Below are positions 1 through 6,434 of a stretch of 7,867 nucleotides of DNA, piece after piece. Made by a program: the position numbers and the translations under genes. Where the stretch lies: contig DIKJ01000155.1 in the NCBI GenBank assembly GCA_002424525.1, positions 14,987 to 22,853 on the forward strand. Direction: 5' to 3'. The stretch comes from Bacteroidales bacterium UBA5621. GTDB lineage: Bacteria; Bacteroidota; Bacteroidia; Bacteroidales; VadinHA17. Numbering within the stretch: the stretch's first letter is position 1; each line of letters opens with the position of its first letter. A model generated the notes under the pieces. The model had not been told where the DNA came from, did no database searches, and saw nothing but the letters and a program-made list of their open reading frames with translations.

Positions 1-681
1 TATCTCGGGGTCATGATGATCAAGAACGGGGACGCTGATGGTGAAGTGTCGGGAGCCGATCACTCAACAGGCGATGTTCTGCGGCCTGCGTTTCATTATG
101 TTAAAACTGCTCCGGGAATATCAGTTGTCTCCGGCGCCTTTATTATGATATTGCCGGACAGGAACTTCGGAGAGGAAGGGGTACTGATTTTCGCGGATGG
201 CGCAGTTCATCCGGATCCTGATGAAAAACAGCTGGCAGAAATTGCGGTAGCTACAGCTCATACGGCAAGGGCCATTGCAGGTTTCGAACCAAGAATAGCT
301 TTGCTTAGCTTTTCCACGATGGGAAGCGCATGCCACCCGATGGTTGATAAGGTCGTTAATGCCACCAGGTTAGCAAAAGAGATGGCGCCCGATCTCATGA
401 TTGAAGGAGAATTGCAGGCAGATGCCGCACTTGTCGAATCTATCGGCCAGAAGAAAGCTCCGGGAAGCAAAATTGCAGGGAAAGCAAATGTCCTTATCTT
501 CCCTAACCTCGAATCGGGCAATATAGCATATAAGCTTGTGCAGAGACTTGCCCGGGCAGAAGCCATCGGTCCGATACTGCAGGGCATGGCAGCACCGATC
601 AACGACCTGTCACGAGGTTGTTCAGTTAATGATATCGTGAGCATGATAGCAATTACTGCCAATCAGGCAGCAGGCAAATAA
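1..681 (+). CDS. pta: Phosphate acetyltransferase, 3' part (5' end outside window)
   Basis: Converts acetyl-CoA + phosphate to acetyl phosphate + CoA in the cytoplasm, feeding the acetate kinase encoded next. The frame is open from base 1, and the residues before the first Met (YLGV) already fit the family, so the Met at base 13 is internal and the gene begins upstream. About 226 residues are visible. Stand-alone Pta enzymes have about 330, so roughly the first third is missing; whether the full protein is the short form or a longer multidomain form cannot be seen. Family signatures: NGDADGEVSGADHSTGDVLRP near the start, KTAPGISVVSG, FPNLESGNIAYKL, and the C-terminal NDLSRGCSVNDIV. By alignment from memory with the Methanosarcina enzyme, the Arg of LSRG (fragment residue 205) and the Asp of VND (211) match the catalytic Arg310 and Asp316. 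ackA starts 34 bases after the stop, so co-transcription is likely. Confidence 0.95.
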   Translation, partial: YLGVMMIKNGDADGEVSGADHSTGDVLRPAFHYVKTAPGISVVSGAFIMILPDRNFGEEGVLIFADGAVHPDPDEKQLAEIAVATAHTARAIAGFEPRIALLSFSTMGSACHPMVDKVVNATRLAKEMAPDLMIEGELQADAALVESIGQKKAPGSKIAGKANVLIFPNLESGNIAYKLVQRLARAEAIGPILQGMAAPINDLSRGCSVNDIVSMIAITANQAAGK

Positions 682-715
682 CAGGAATATAAAACCAAAT
701 AAGAAAATATATATT

Positions 716-1927
716 ATGATCATTCTCGTTTTAAATTGCGGAAGCTCTTCCATCAAGTACCAGTTATTCAACATGGTAGATGGCACTCATATGATGGCAA
801 AGGGTCTTCTTGAACGTATTGGACTGAACGACAGCATCCTGACACATAAACCAACAGGTAAGGAACCTTACAAGGTAATTACGGATATACCTGACCATAC
901 AACCGGGATCAATATGGTAATGGCTGCTCTTACCGACAAGAAATACGGAGTAATTGATGATGTAAACGAAATCAAAGCTGTTGGTCACAGAGTGGTCAAC
1001 GGAGGAGAAGATTACAAGGAGAGTGTGCTGATTGATAATGATGTTAAAAGAAATATTGAACTTTTCAGTGAGCTCGCCCCGCTTCATAACCCGGCAAATC
1101 TGAAAGGAATCCTGTCGGTTGAGAAACTGATTCCCGGAATCCCGCAGGTCGCCGTTTTTGATACCTCATTTCATCAGACAATGCCTGATTATGCATATAT
1201 GTACGCCTTACCCTATGAGTATTACGAAAAGTACAGGATAAGGAAATACGGATACCATGGCACCAGTCATAAATTTGTGGCAACCAAGGCTGCCGGACTT
1301 CTGGACAGGAATCTGAAGGATATTAAGATAATAACCTGCCACCTGGGAAACGGAGCATCAATTACTGCCGTGCAAAACGGACGGTCGATAGACACATCGA
1401 TGGGTTTCACTCCGGTCGACGGTCTTATTATGGGGACAAGAACAGGCGAAATCGATCCGGGAGTCCTTATTTATATAGCAGACAAGGAACATCTTAATGT
1501 AACCGGAGTGAATAACCTTATTAATAAAAAAAGCGGGGTTGCCGGAATATCACAGTTGTCTTCAGATATGCGCGACCTGGAACTTGCTGCAGCAGAAGGA
1601 AATGAAAAAGCATTACTGGCTCTCAACATGTACGCATACAAGGTAAAAAAATTCATCGGGTCATATATTGCCGCTCTTAATGGTCTTGACCTTCTTATAT
1701 TTACAGGCGGTGTCGGAGAGAATGATTTCAAGATGAGGGCAATGATCTGTTCTGATATGGAGAATCTTGGGATACTCTTCGATTTTGATGCCAACAATGG
1801 TGTCAAGAGTAAGGACAAGATTATATCGAGGCCTGAATCGAAGGTAACCGTGATGGCCATTACCACTGACGAGGAACTGGTCATAGCATCTGACACCCGG
1901 TATATAGTCGAGCATCATACAGTCTGA
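716..1927 (+). CDS. ackA: Acetate kinase
   Basis: Transfers phosphate from acetyl phosphate to ADP, giving acetate and ATP; the reverse reaction activates acetate. It is an ASKHA-fold cytoplasmic kinase. At 403 residues it has the usual full length. The N-terminal phosphate-binding block NCGSSSIK (residues 7-14) is intact, as are GHRVVNGG (90-97, Arg92), FDTSFHQTMP (148-157, Asp149), YGYHGTSHKFV (178-188, His181), HLGNGAS (209-215), MGTRTGEIDPG (239-249, Arg242), TGGVGEND (330-337) and TTDEEL near the C-terminus (Glu386). These match, with a shift of one or two, the catalytic residues known from Methanosarcina thermophila acetate kinase (Arg91, Asp148, His180, Arg241, Glu384), so the enzyme should be active. 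The ATG at 716 puts the family's N-terminal strand at the right distance. Its leader is A/T-rich with no Shine-Dalgarno sequence close by. It follows pta and precedes ptb by 37 bases. Confidence 0.98.
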   Translation: MIILVLNCGSSSIKYQLFNMVDGTHMMAKGLLERIGLNDSILTHKPTGKEPYKVITDIPDHTTGINMVMAALTDKKYGVIDDVNEIKAVGHRVVNGGEDYKESVLIDNDVKRNIELFSELAPLHNPANLKGILSVEKLIPGIPQVAVFDTSFHQTMPDYAYMYALPYEYYEKYRIRKYGYHGTSHKFVATKAAGLLDRNLKDIKIITCHLGNGASITAVQNGRSIDTSMGFTPVDGLIMGTRTGEIDPGVLIYIADKEHLNVTGVNNLINKKSGVAGISQLSSDMRDLELAAAEGNEKALLALNMYAYKVKKFIGSYIAALNGLDLLIFTGGVGENDFKMRAMICSDMENLGILFDFDANNGVKSKDKIISRPESKVTVMAITTDEELVIASDTRYIVEHHTV

Positions 1928-1964
1928 AACGTAAAAAGAAACCCGGAACTAATACAACAGCGCT

Positions 1965-2867
1965 ATGGTATTGAAAAATATGAGTGATCTGAAGAGCATC
2001 GTTGCCGGCAAACCACGCAGAAAACTGGTTCTGGCGGCCGCGCAGGATCAGCATTCGCTGAGTGCCGTACTGAGAGCCTGGGTGGATGATATCATCGAGC
2101 CGATTCTTATCGGCGACAAGGAGGGGATTCAGAATATATCTGACGAGAACGGGTATAATATTGCGGGCCTCAGGATTATACATGAACCCGACACCGAAAT
2201 GGCCGTGGAGATGGCAGTAAGGATGCTCAGCAGTAAACAGGCTGACATTCTCATGAAAGGAAAAGTGGGAACGTCAACATTGCTGAAGTGTGTACTCAAC
2301 AAGGAATGGGGCCTCAGGACCGGAAATCTTCTATCTCATATTGCCCTGTTTGAGGTTGAGACATACCACAAGCTCATAGCGGTTACTGATGTTGCAATGA
2401 ATATTGCTCCTAACCTGAAAGATAAAATTGCTATTGTCAATAACTCTGTGGCATTTCTAAACAGGCTTGGTTACAGGATGCCAAAAGTAGCCGTACTGGG
2501 AGCCGTTGAAATGGTAAACGAGAATATGGAAGCAACGCTCGATGCCGCCCTTCTTTCGAAAATGAACCAGCGCGATCAGATAAGAAACTGCATCATAGAT
2601 GGCCCCCTTGCCTTCGACAATGCCATAAGTCTTGAAAGCGCCAGACATAAAAACATAAAAAGTGAAGTTGCCGGCGATACGGACCTTCTCCTGATGCCTG
2701 ATATCGAAGTGGGGAATGTTCTTTATAAATCGCTCGTCTTCTTCGCCAAAGCGAAGGTGGCATCCATAATACTGGGTGCACTGGTGCCGATTGTCCTCAC
2801 TTCGAGATCCGATTCAGAACAGGCAAAATACGACAGTATTCTGCTTTCTGCAGCTGCAAGCAAATAA
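1965..2867 (+). CDS. ptb: Phosphate butyryltransferase, first copy (canonical)
   Basis: Converts butyryl-CoA, and in many family members isobutyryl-, isovaleryl- or valeryl-CoA, plus phosphate to the acyl phosphate, which butyrate kinase then uses. It has 300 residues, close to the roughly 301 of the Clostridium acetobutylicum enzyme, and aligns with it along its length from memory. Conserved blocks: AAAQD (24-28), ADILMKGKVGTSTLLKCVLN (93-112), GLRTG..LSHIALFE (116-130), TDVAMNIAPNLKDKI (141-155), IVNNSV (157-162), TLDAALLSKM (191-200), DGPLAFDNAIS (212-222), MPDIEVGNVLYKSL (244-257) and LTSRSDSEQAK (278-288). The ATG at 1965 is used; Met6 at 1980 is an alternative, since family N-termini vary. 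No Shine-Dalgarno sequence is visible. The next gene begins 9 bases after the stop and encodes a related protein, suggesting tandem duplication followed by divergence. The actual acyl chain preference cannot be read from sequence. Confidence 0.93.
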   Translation: MVLKNMSDLKSIVAGKPRRKLVLAAAQDQHSLSAVLRAWVDDIIEPILIGDKEGIQNISDENGYNIAGLRIIHEPDTEMAVEMAVRMLSSKQADILMKGKVGTSTLLKCVLNKEWGLRTGNLLSHIALFEVETYHKLIAVTDVAMNIAPNLKDKIAIVNNSVAFLNRLGYRMPKVAVLGAVEMVNENMEATLDAALLSKMNQRDQIRNCIIDGPLAFDNAISLESARHKNIKSEVAGDTDLLLMPDIEVGNVLYKSLVFFAKAKVASIILGALVPIVLTSRSDSEQAKYDSILLSAAASK

Positions 2868-2876
2868 CCGAATGCC

Positions 2877-3779
2877 ATGATAAGGTCCCTAAGCCAGATA
2901 GTGGAAAAGGTGCTTTCGCAGGGGAAAAGGCAACGGGTAGCTGTTGCCTGGGCACACGACGACAACAGCATTGGCGCAATATCCAGGGCTGTAAGTGAAG
3001 GTTTCATTGAGGCATTGATGATTGGCATGCCTGACAGGATCAAAAGCATCTGTTCCGCTCAGGGGATTGATGTCAACGCCTTCAGCATTATTGACTCATC
3101 CTGTGAGACGGATGCCTGTGCCCGTGCCATCAAACTGGCAGACAGCGGAGAAGCAGATATTATAATGAAGGGCCAGGTGGGTACTGACAAATTCCTCAAG
3201 GCTGTTATGGACAGGGAAAGGGGAATAATGATTCCCGGTGCAATACTCAGCTACGTCTGCGCAATTGAAATACCAGCTTATCATAAACTTCTGTTTGTTA
3301 CCGATCCTGCCGTGATCCCTTTTCCAAACCTTGATCAAAAGGTTGCAATGGCGGATTATGCAATTGAAATGGCTGAGCGTTTTGGGATAACAAAACCCAG
3401 GATTGCCCTTATCGGAGCCTCTGAAAAGATGAGCCGTCACTTCGATAATCCGGTGGATTATGCAGTGATGTGTAAAATGGCCGACCGGGGTCAGATAAGG
3501 AGTTGCACCATGGACGGGCCACTCGACATTTTTCTTGCGTGCGACAGCAAAAGTCCTGCGATAAAGGGTGTCAGTACTCCGATTGAGGGTGATGCCGATA
3601 TTCTTCTCTTTCCGTCTCTTGAATCATGCAACCCCTTCTATAAAGGGCTCGTACTGTTCGCAGGCGGAGAGCTTGCCGGGCTTATAAGAGGCACAACCAA
3701 GCCTGTGATAGTAATGTCGAGAAGCGAGAGCGAAAACTCAAAATATTACTGTATCGCTTTAGCATGCCTTATGGCATAG
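2877..3779 (+). CDS. ptb: Phosphate butyryltransferase-family protein, second divergent copy
   Basis: Also 300 residues and clearly of the phosphate acetyl/butyryl transferase fold: VAVAWAHDD (21-29), GEADIIMKGQVGTDKFLKAVMD (91-112), FVTDPAVIPFPNLDQKV (140-156), MCKMADRGQIRSC.MDGPLD (198-217), DILLFPSLESCNPFYKGLV (241-259) and SRSESENSK (281-289). It differs from the neighbouring copy where the family is usually constant. GLRTG...SHIA becomes GIMIPGAILSYV (116-127). IVNNSV becomes MADYAI (158-163). GPLAFDNAIS becomes GPLDIFLACD (214-223). VGNVLYKS becomes SCNPFYKG (250-257). It is therefore probably still a phosphotransacylase but with another acyl-CoA preference, or a partner subunit of the first copy; both ideas are inference. 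It starts 9 bases after the first ptb and is followed by buk after 44 bases, so it sits inside the operon. The reading frame is intact with no sign of decay. No Shine-Dalgarno motif precedes the ATG. Confidence 0.85.
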   Translation: MIRSLSQIVEKVLSQGKRQRVAVAWAHDDNSIGAISRAVSEGFIEALMIGMPDRIKSICSAQGIDVNAFSIIDSSCETDACARAIKLADSGEADIIMKGQVGTDKFLKAVMDRERGIMIPGAILSYVCAIEIPAYHKLLFVTDPAVIPFPNLDQKVAMADYAIEMAERFGITKPRIALIGASEKMSRHFDNPVDYAVMCKMADRGQIRSCTMDGPLDIFLACDSKSPAIKGVSTPIEGDADILLFPSLESCNPFYKGLVLFAGGELAGLIRGTTKPVIVMSRSESENSKYYCIALACLMA

Positions 3780-3823
3780 ATAATTCTTTTTTAGTAATTT
3801 GCCTCAAATCACACATTCATCCC

Positions 3824-4900
3824 ATGAGTAACCGACTGATTCTTGCGCTCAATCCGGGATCCACCTCCACAAAACTCGCCCTATTTGAGGAGAATGTGCT
3901 GATTTTTGAAAAAACTCTCCGTCATTCTTCATCTGAATTATCAGTGTTCAGCAGAGTCTCTGACCAGTTTCATTTCAGAAAAGATCTGATAATGGGTGAA
4001 CTGAAGGAGAGAGGTATCGATTTTTCCCGGATTGCTGTCGTTGTTGGCCGTGGGGGACTTGTTAAACCGATTGAATCGGGTGTATACAGGGTGAACGAAA
4101 GGATGAAGGATGATCTGAGGAGTGGATCGAGAGGTGAGCATGCCAGCAATCTGGGCGGTCTGATAGCCGACGAGATAGCTTCATCCCTTGGTGCGGCTTC
4201 AGCATTTATTGTAGATCCCGTGGTTGTGGATGAACTTCAGCCGGTTGCAAGAGTTTCCGGACATCCGGAAATCGAACGGATATCAATCTTTCATGCCCTT
4301 AACCAGAAAGCTGTTGCCCGGACTTACGCTGACTCAACTGGCAGGAAATATGAAGATCTGAACCTGATTATTGCGCATATGGGAGGGGGTGTGAGTGTCG
4401 GTGCTCATAAGAAGGGCCGGGTGATCGATGTCAATAATGCCCTCAACGGCGACGGACCCTTCTCTCCCGAACGCTCTGGCGGATTACCGTCCGGCCAGCT
4501 TGCAGACCTGTGCTTCAGCGGGATATATGACCGGGAGGGAGTCAAAAGAATGTTAACCGGAAAAGGAGGGATGGTAGCCTATCTCGGCACCAACAGCTTT
4601 GTGGAGGTATGCAGAATGGCAGAAAACGGTGATCCCCAAGCACTTCTGATATCCAGGGCTTCAGCATACCAGATCGGCAAGGAAATAGGAGCGATGGCAG
4701 CCGTTCTTGACGGGCAGGTCGATGCCATAATACTTACAGGCGGAATGGCCTATCAGGAATCTCATACCGGGTTTATTAAACAAATGGTTCAATTTATCGC
4801 TGAGGTGATAATTTATCCCGGAGAGGATGAAATGAAGGCACTGGCATACAACGGTCTCCTGGCACTTGACGGCAAGGCTGAGATAAAGGAGTATGACTGA
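3824..4900 (+). CDS. buk: Butyrate kinase (branched/short-chain acyl kinase)
   Basis: Makes ATP from butyryl phosphate (or isobutyryl/isovaleryl phosphate) and ADP, releasing the acid. It completes the Ptb-Buk branch as AckA completes the Pta branch. The ASKHA fold is shown by NPGSTSTKLALF (residues 10-21), VGRGGLVKPI (74-83), HALNQKAVA (157-165), AHMGGGVSVGAHKKGRVID (184-202), SPERSGGLPSGQL (214-226), GGMVAYLGTND-type block GGMVAYLGTNS (248-258), ILTGGMAY (303-310) and YPGEDEMKALA (331-341). The ATG at 3824 is chosen because it gives 358 residues, the normal length, and places the first beta strand MSNRLILALNPGS at the N-terminus. An in-frame ATG at 3764 would add 20 residues unlike the family and overlap the end of ptb copy two by 16 bases. 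The 44-base gap upstream lacks a Shine-Dalgarno motif. It is the last gene of the set and converges on the SDR gene with an 11-base gap. Confidence 0.96.
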   Translation: MSNRLILALNPGSTSTKLALFEENVLIFEKTLRHSSSELSVFSRVSDQFHFRKDLIMGELKERGIDFSRIAVVVGRGGLVKPIESGVYRVNERMKDDLRSGSRGEHASNLGGLIADEIASSLGAASAFIVDPVVVDELQPVARVSGHPEIERISIFHALNQKAVARTYADSTGRKYEDLNLIIAHMGGGVSVGAHKKGRVIDVNNALNGDGPFSPERSGGLPSGQLADLCFSGIYDREGVKRMLTGKGGMVAYLGTNSFVEVCRMAENGDPQALLISRASAYQIGKEIGAMAAVLDGQVDAIILTGGMAYQESHTGFIKQMVQFIAEVIIYPGEDEMKALAYNGLLALDGKAEIKEYD

Positions 4901-4911
4901 ATAAAAACTAT

Positions 4912-5607
4912 TTATGGATTGTTTAAGGCGACAGGGATTATTTTGCCATTGAAGAATTGTCTGCCCCTGAGGGCAAAATCACCAATAAACACCCCCATCT
5001 CCTCCGCGTTGACAGGGGCCCTGAACCCGGGGAATGCTTCAGCAAACATTTCAGTCTGTACCGAGCCAAGAGCCAGACAGTTAACAATGATGCCATCTTG
5101 CCTGAATTCCTCTGAGAGGCACTCCGTGAGACAGGCAAGTGCAGCTTTGGAGCAACTGTAATAGGAGAGTCCCCTGTATTTTGAACTTCCCTGAAACCCT
5201 CCCATACTGGCAATATTGACTATGTGTGATCCACTGATCATCAGTGGCTTAAGCAATCTGATAACAGTGGCAGGGCCGAAAAAATTGGTTTCCATTATAA
5301 GCCTGGCCTCCTGATTAGTGAATTTCATGAATTCCCTGGTTGTAAGCAAACCCGCATTATTGATGAGGATATCAATCAGACTGAATCTGTTGTAAACCTG
5401 ATCCCTGAATGATGCAGCCTGGCTATCAATTACTGAAAGGTCAACCTCGATGGATGATATGTTGTCGTAAAGGCTTTCAGAAGCCAGTTTCCCGAGCGCT
5501 TCAGTATCTCTGCCGGTCACCACTATCTGGTTGTCCCTGTCCTGAGCAAGATAAAGTGCAATCTCCCTGCCGATCCCGCGGGTGCCTCCGTTAACTATTA
5601 TATTCAT
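4912..5607 (-). CDS. Short-chain dehydrogenase/reductase (SDR), substrate unknown
   Basis: A 231-residue Rossmann-fold oxidoreductase of the classical SDR type, probably cytoplasmic and NADP(H)-using. Visible motifs: the nucleotide-binding loop NGGTRGIG (residues 6-13, with Asn where TGxxxGxG has Thr), VVTGRD at the end of beta 2 (29-34; the Arg hints at NADPH), DLS (56-58), NNAG (83-86), Asn108 after helix 4, catalytic Ser134 in NIASMGG, and YSCSK (150-154) supplying catalytic Tyr and Lys. All four members of the Asn-Ser-Tyr-Lys tetrad are present, so it should be active. The usual PG after beta 6 is LG here (180-181). The start codon at 5607 places beta 1 at the N-terminus, with an A-rich leader (an 8-base A run on the coding strand) and no Shine-Dalgarno sequence. 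It converges on buk with 11 bases between the two stop codons, so it is not part of that operon. Family members reduce many ketones or 3-oxoacyl groups; the substrate cannot be told. Confidence 0.9.
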   Translation of the reverse strand: MNIIVNGGTRGIGREIALYLAQDRDNQIVVTGRDTEALGKLASESLYDNISSIEVDLSVIDSQAASFRDQVYNRFSLIDILINNAGLLTTREFMKFTNQEARLIMETNFFGPATVIRLLKPLMISGSHIVNIASMGGFQGSSKYRGLSYYSCSKAALACLTECLSEEFRQDGIIVNCLALGSVQTEMFAEAFPGFRAPVNAEEMGVFIGDFALRGRQFFNGKIIPVALNNP

Positions 5608-5645
5608 GATCTGCCGTGATGTTTAAAATTCTTTTTTTTCGTTTA

Positions 5646-5677
5646 TTTGCAGGATAATGCGTAAAGATACAAATTTG
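5646..5677 (+). promoter_or_regulatory. Candidate Bacteroidota-type promoter for the 5683 gene
   Basis: TTTG at 5646-5649 and CAAATTTG at 5670-5677 are separated by 20 bases. The Bacteroidota primary sigma factor consensus is TTTG (-33) and TAnnTTTG (-7), so the second box matches five of the six fixed positions. Transcription would begin around 5681-5684. That leaves almost no leader before the ATG at 5683 and instead suits an alternative GTG start at 5713. The site lies in the 75-base divergent gap. It is a motif match only. Confidence 0.4.
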
Positions 5678-5682
5678 ACAAT

Positions 5683-6279
5683 ATGATTCCATGCGGAGAT
5701 ACTTCGGACCGGGTGCGGCATTTCAGAAAATCCGTTTCTCTGATGCTGGTATTTATAGCTTCATTTTCGGTTCTTTGTGCACAGGCAGTCAAAAAGGATA
5801 TTCCCCCTTTTAAAGAGAGGCTCTTCTATGGCGGAAGTATTGGCCTCCAGTTCGGGACCATTACGGATATTCAGATTTCTCCTGTCGTGGGACTATGGTT
5901 ATTGCCTCGGCTGGGAGTTGCAGCAGGACCAAATTTCAGGTTTTACAAAAACCCTTTTGAGAAGACGACTATCTATGGGGGCAGGTCATATCTTCAGTTC
6001 CTTTTTATTCAGGATCTTAATTCGGTAGTGCCATTGGGAATTCATATAGGGATGTTTCTCCACACTGAATATGAGGTGTTGAGTCTGGAGACCTCATTCT
6101 GGAAACTTCCTCCTTATCAGTCGGATAGGTTCACTACCGGCACACTCCTTGCCGGAGGCGGAATCAGCCAGCCGATCGGTCGCAGGGCGGCATTGAATTT
6201 TATGGTTTTATGGGCCCTTAACGACTCGGGCTACGGACTCTACAGCAATCCGGAAATACGCATCTCTGTCGTCTTCTGA
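5683..6279 (+). CDS. Secreted protein, probable small outer-membrane beta-barrel, function unknown
   Basis: I do not recognise a named family. The 198-residue product has basic residues (RHFRK, 12-16), a hydrophobic stretch LMLVFIASFSVLC (20-32) and a likely signal peptidase I site after AQA (33-35). It lacks a good lipobox. The mature part, about 163 residues, has alternating Gly/aromatic strands such as YGGSIGLQFG, VVGLWLLPRLGVAAGPNFRFY, SYLQFLFIQ, GIHIGMFLHTEYEV and TLLAGGGISQPIG. It ends in EIRISVVF, and a terminal Phe is typical of proteins folded by the BAM complex. An 8-strand barrel in the outer membrane is therefore likely. The start is uncertain: ATG at 5683 gives an unusually long, partly acidic leader, whereas GTG at 5713 would give a textbook signal peptide starting VRHFRK and leave room for the promoter candidate. 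ATG at 5743 would remove the basic residues. It is divergent from the SDR gene and convergent with the symporter gene. Confidence 0.7.
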   Translation: MIPCGDTSDRVRHFRKSVSLMLVFIASFSVLCAQAVKKDIPPFKERLFYGGSIGLQFGTITDIQISPVVGLWLLPRLGVAAGPNFRFYKNPFEKTTIYGGRSYLQFLFIQDLNSVVPLGIHIGMFLHTEYEVLSLETSFWKLPPYQSDRFTTGTLLAGGGISQPIGRRAALNFMVLWALNDSGYGLYSNPEIRISVVF

Positions 6280-6291
6280 ATCTCCTCTAAG

Positions 6292-6431
6292 CGCTCTGCG
6301 CTCTACGCTCTACGCTCTACGCTCTACGCTCTGCGCTCTGCGCTCTGCGCTCTGCGCTCTACGCTCTGCGCTCTGCGCTCTACGCTCTACGCTCTACGCT
6401 CTGCGCTCTACGCTCTACGCTCTACGCTCCC
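6292..6431. repeat. Heptanucleotide tandem array, CGCTCT(A/G)
   Basis: Twenty consecutive 7-base units lie here. The first 19 (6292-6424) are perfect except that the seventh base is A or G, and the twentieth is CGCTCCC. A further degenerate CGCTCAG (6432-6438) runs into the symporter stop codon. The order of the seventh bases is G AAAA GGGG A GG AAA G AAA. The array fills the gap between the 3' ends of two convergent genes. It is strongly pyrimidine-biased on the plus strand and cannot form a self-complementary hairpin, so it is not a normal terminator. Unit identity implies recent expansion by slippage or recombination. Its copy number probably varies between strains or assemblies. Confidence 0.97.
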
Positions 6432-6434
6432 CGC

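Larger units (their letters stand above)
1..4900 (+). other. Predicted acyl-phosphate fermentation operon (pta-ackA-ptb-ptb-buk)
   Basis: Five same-strand genes are separated by only 34, 37, 9 and 44 bases, and no convincing terminator hairpin lies between them. All encode consecutive steps of acyl-CoA to acyl-phosphate to acid + ATP. Co-transcription is inferred from spacing and shared function. The promoter must lie upstream of base 1, although the 44-base gap before buk contains an imperfect TA-rich / TTTG motif (TAGTAATTTG at 3792-3801) that could give internal initiation. Grouping two phosphotransacylase/kinase pairs fits an organism fermenting amino acids or mixed substrates to acetate plus butyrate or branched acids. 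Confidence 0.8.

Noticed and set aside
258..662. Minus-strand open frame of 134 codons opposite pta
   Set aside because: It is a shadow of the pta coding sequence, which has clear family motifs; the antisense product shows no recognisable features.
1471..1896. Minus-strand open frame of 141 codons opposite ackA
   Set aside because: It mirrors the codon pattern of ackA, whose catalytic motifs are intact; the low-complexity Ser-rich product is typical of antisense frames.
3764..3792. ATGCC/GGCAT inverted repeat followed by six T as a terminator after ptb copy two
   Set aside because: The stem is only five bases, lies within the coding end, and the T-run is nine bases away; a terminator here would also cut off buk.
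3764..3823. Upstream in-frame ATG that would lengthen butyrate kinase by 20 residues
   Set aside because: The extension overlaps the previous gene, has no family similarity, and the ATG at 3824 gives the normal length and N-terminal strand.
4940..4979. ATTTTGCC/GGCAAAAT inverted repeat and the nested TGCCC/GGGCA stem as a terminator between buk and the SDR gene
   Set aside because: It lies inside the conserved C-terminal coding part of the SDR gene, and neither strand has a following T-run in the right place.
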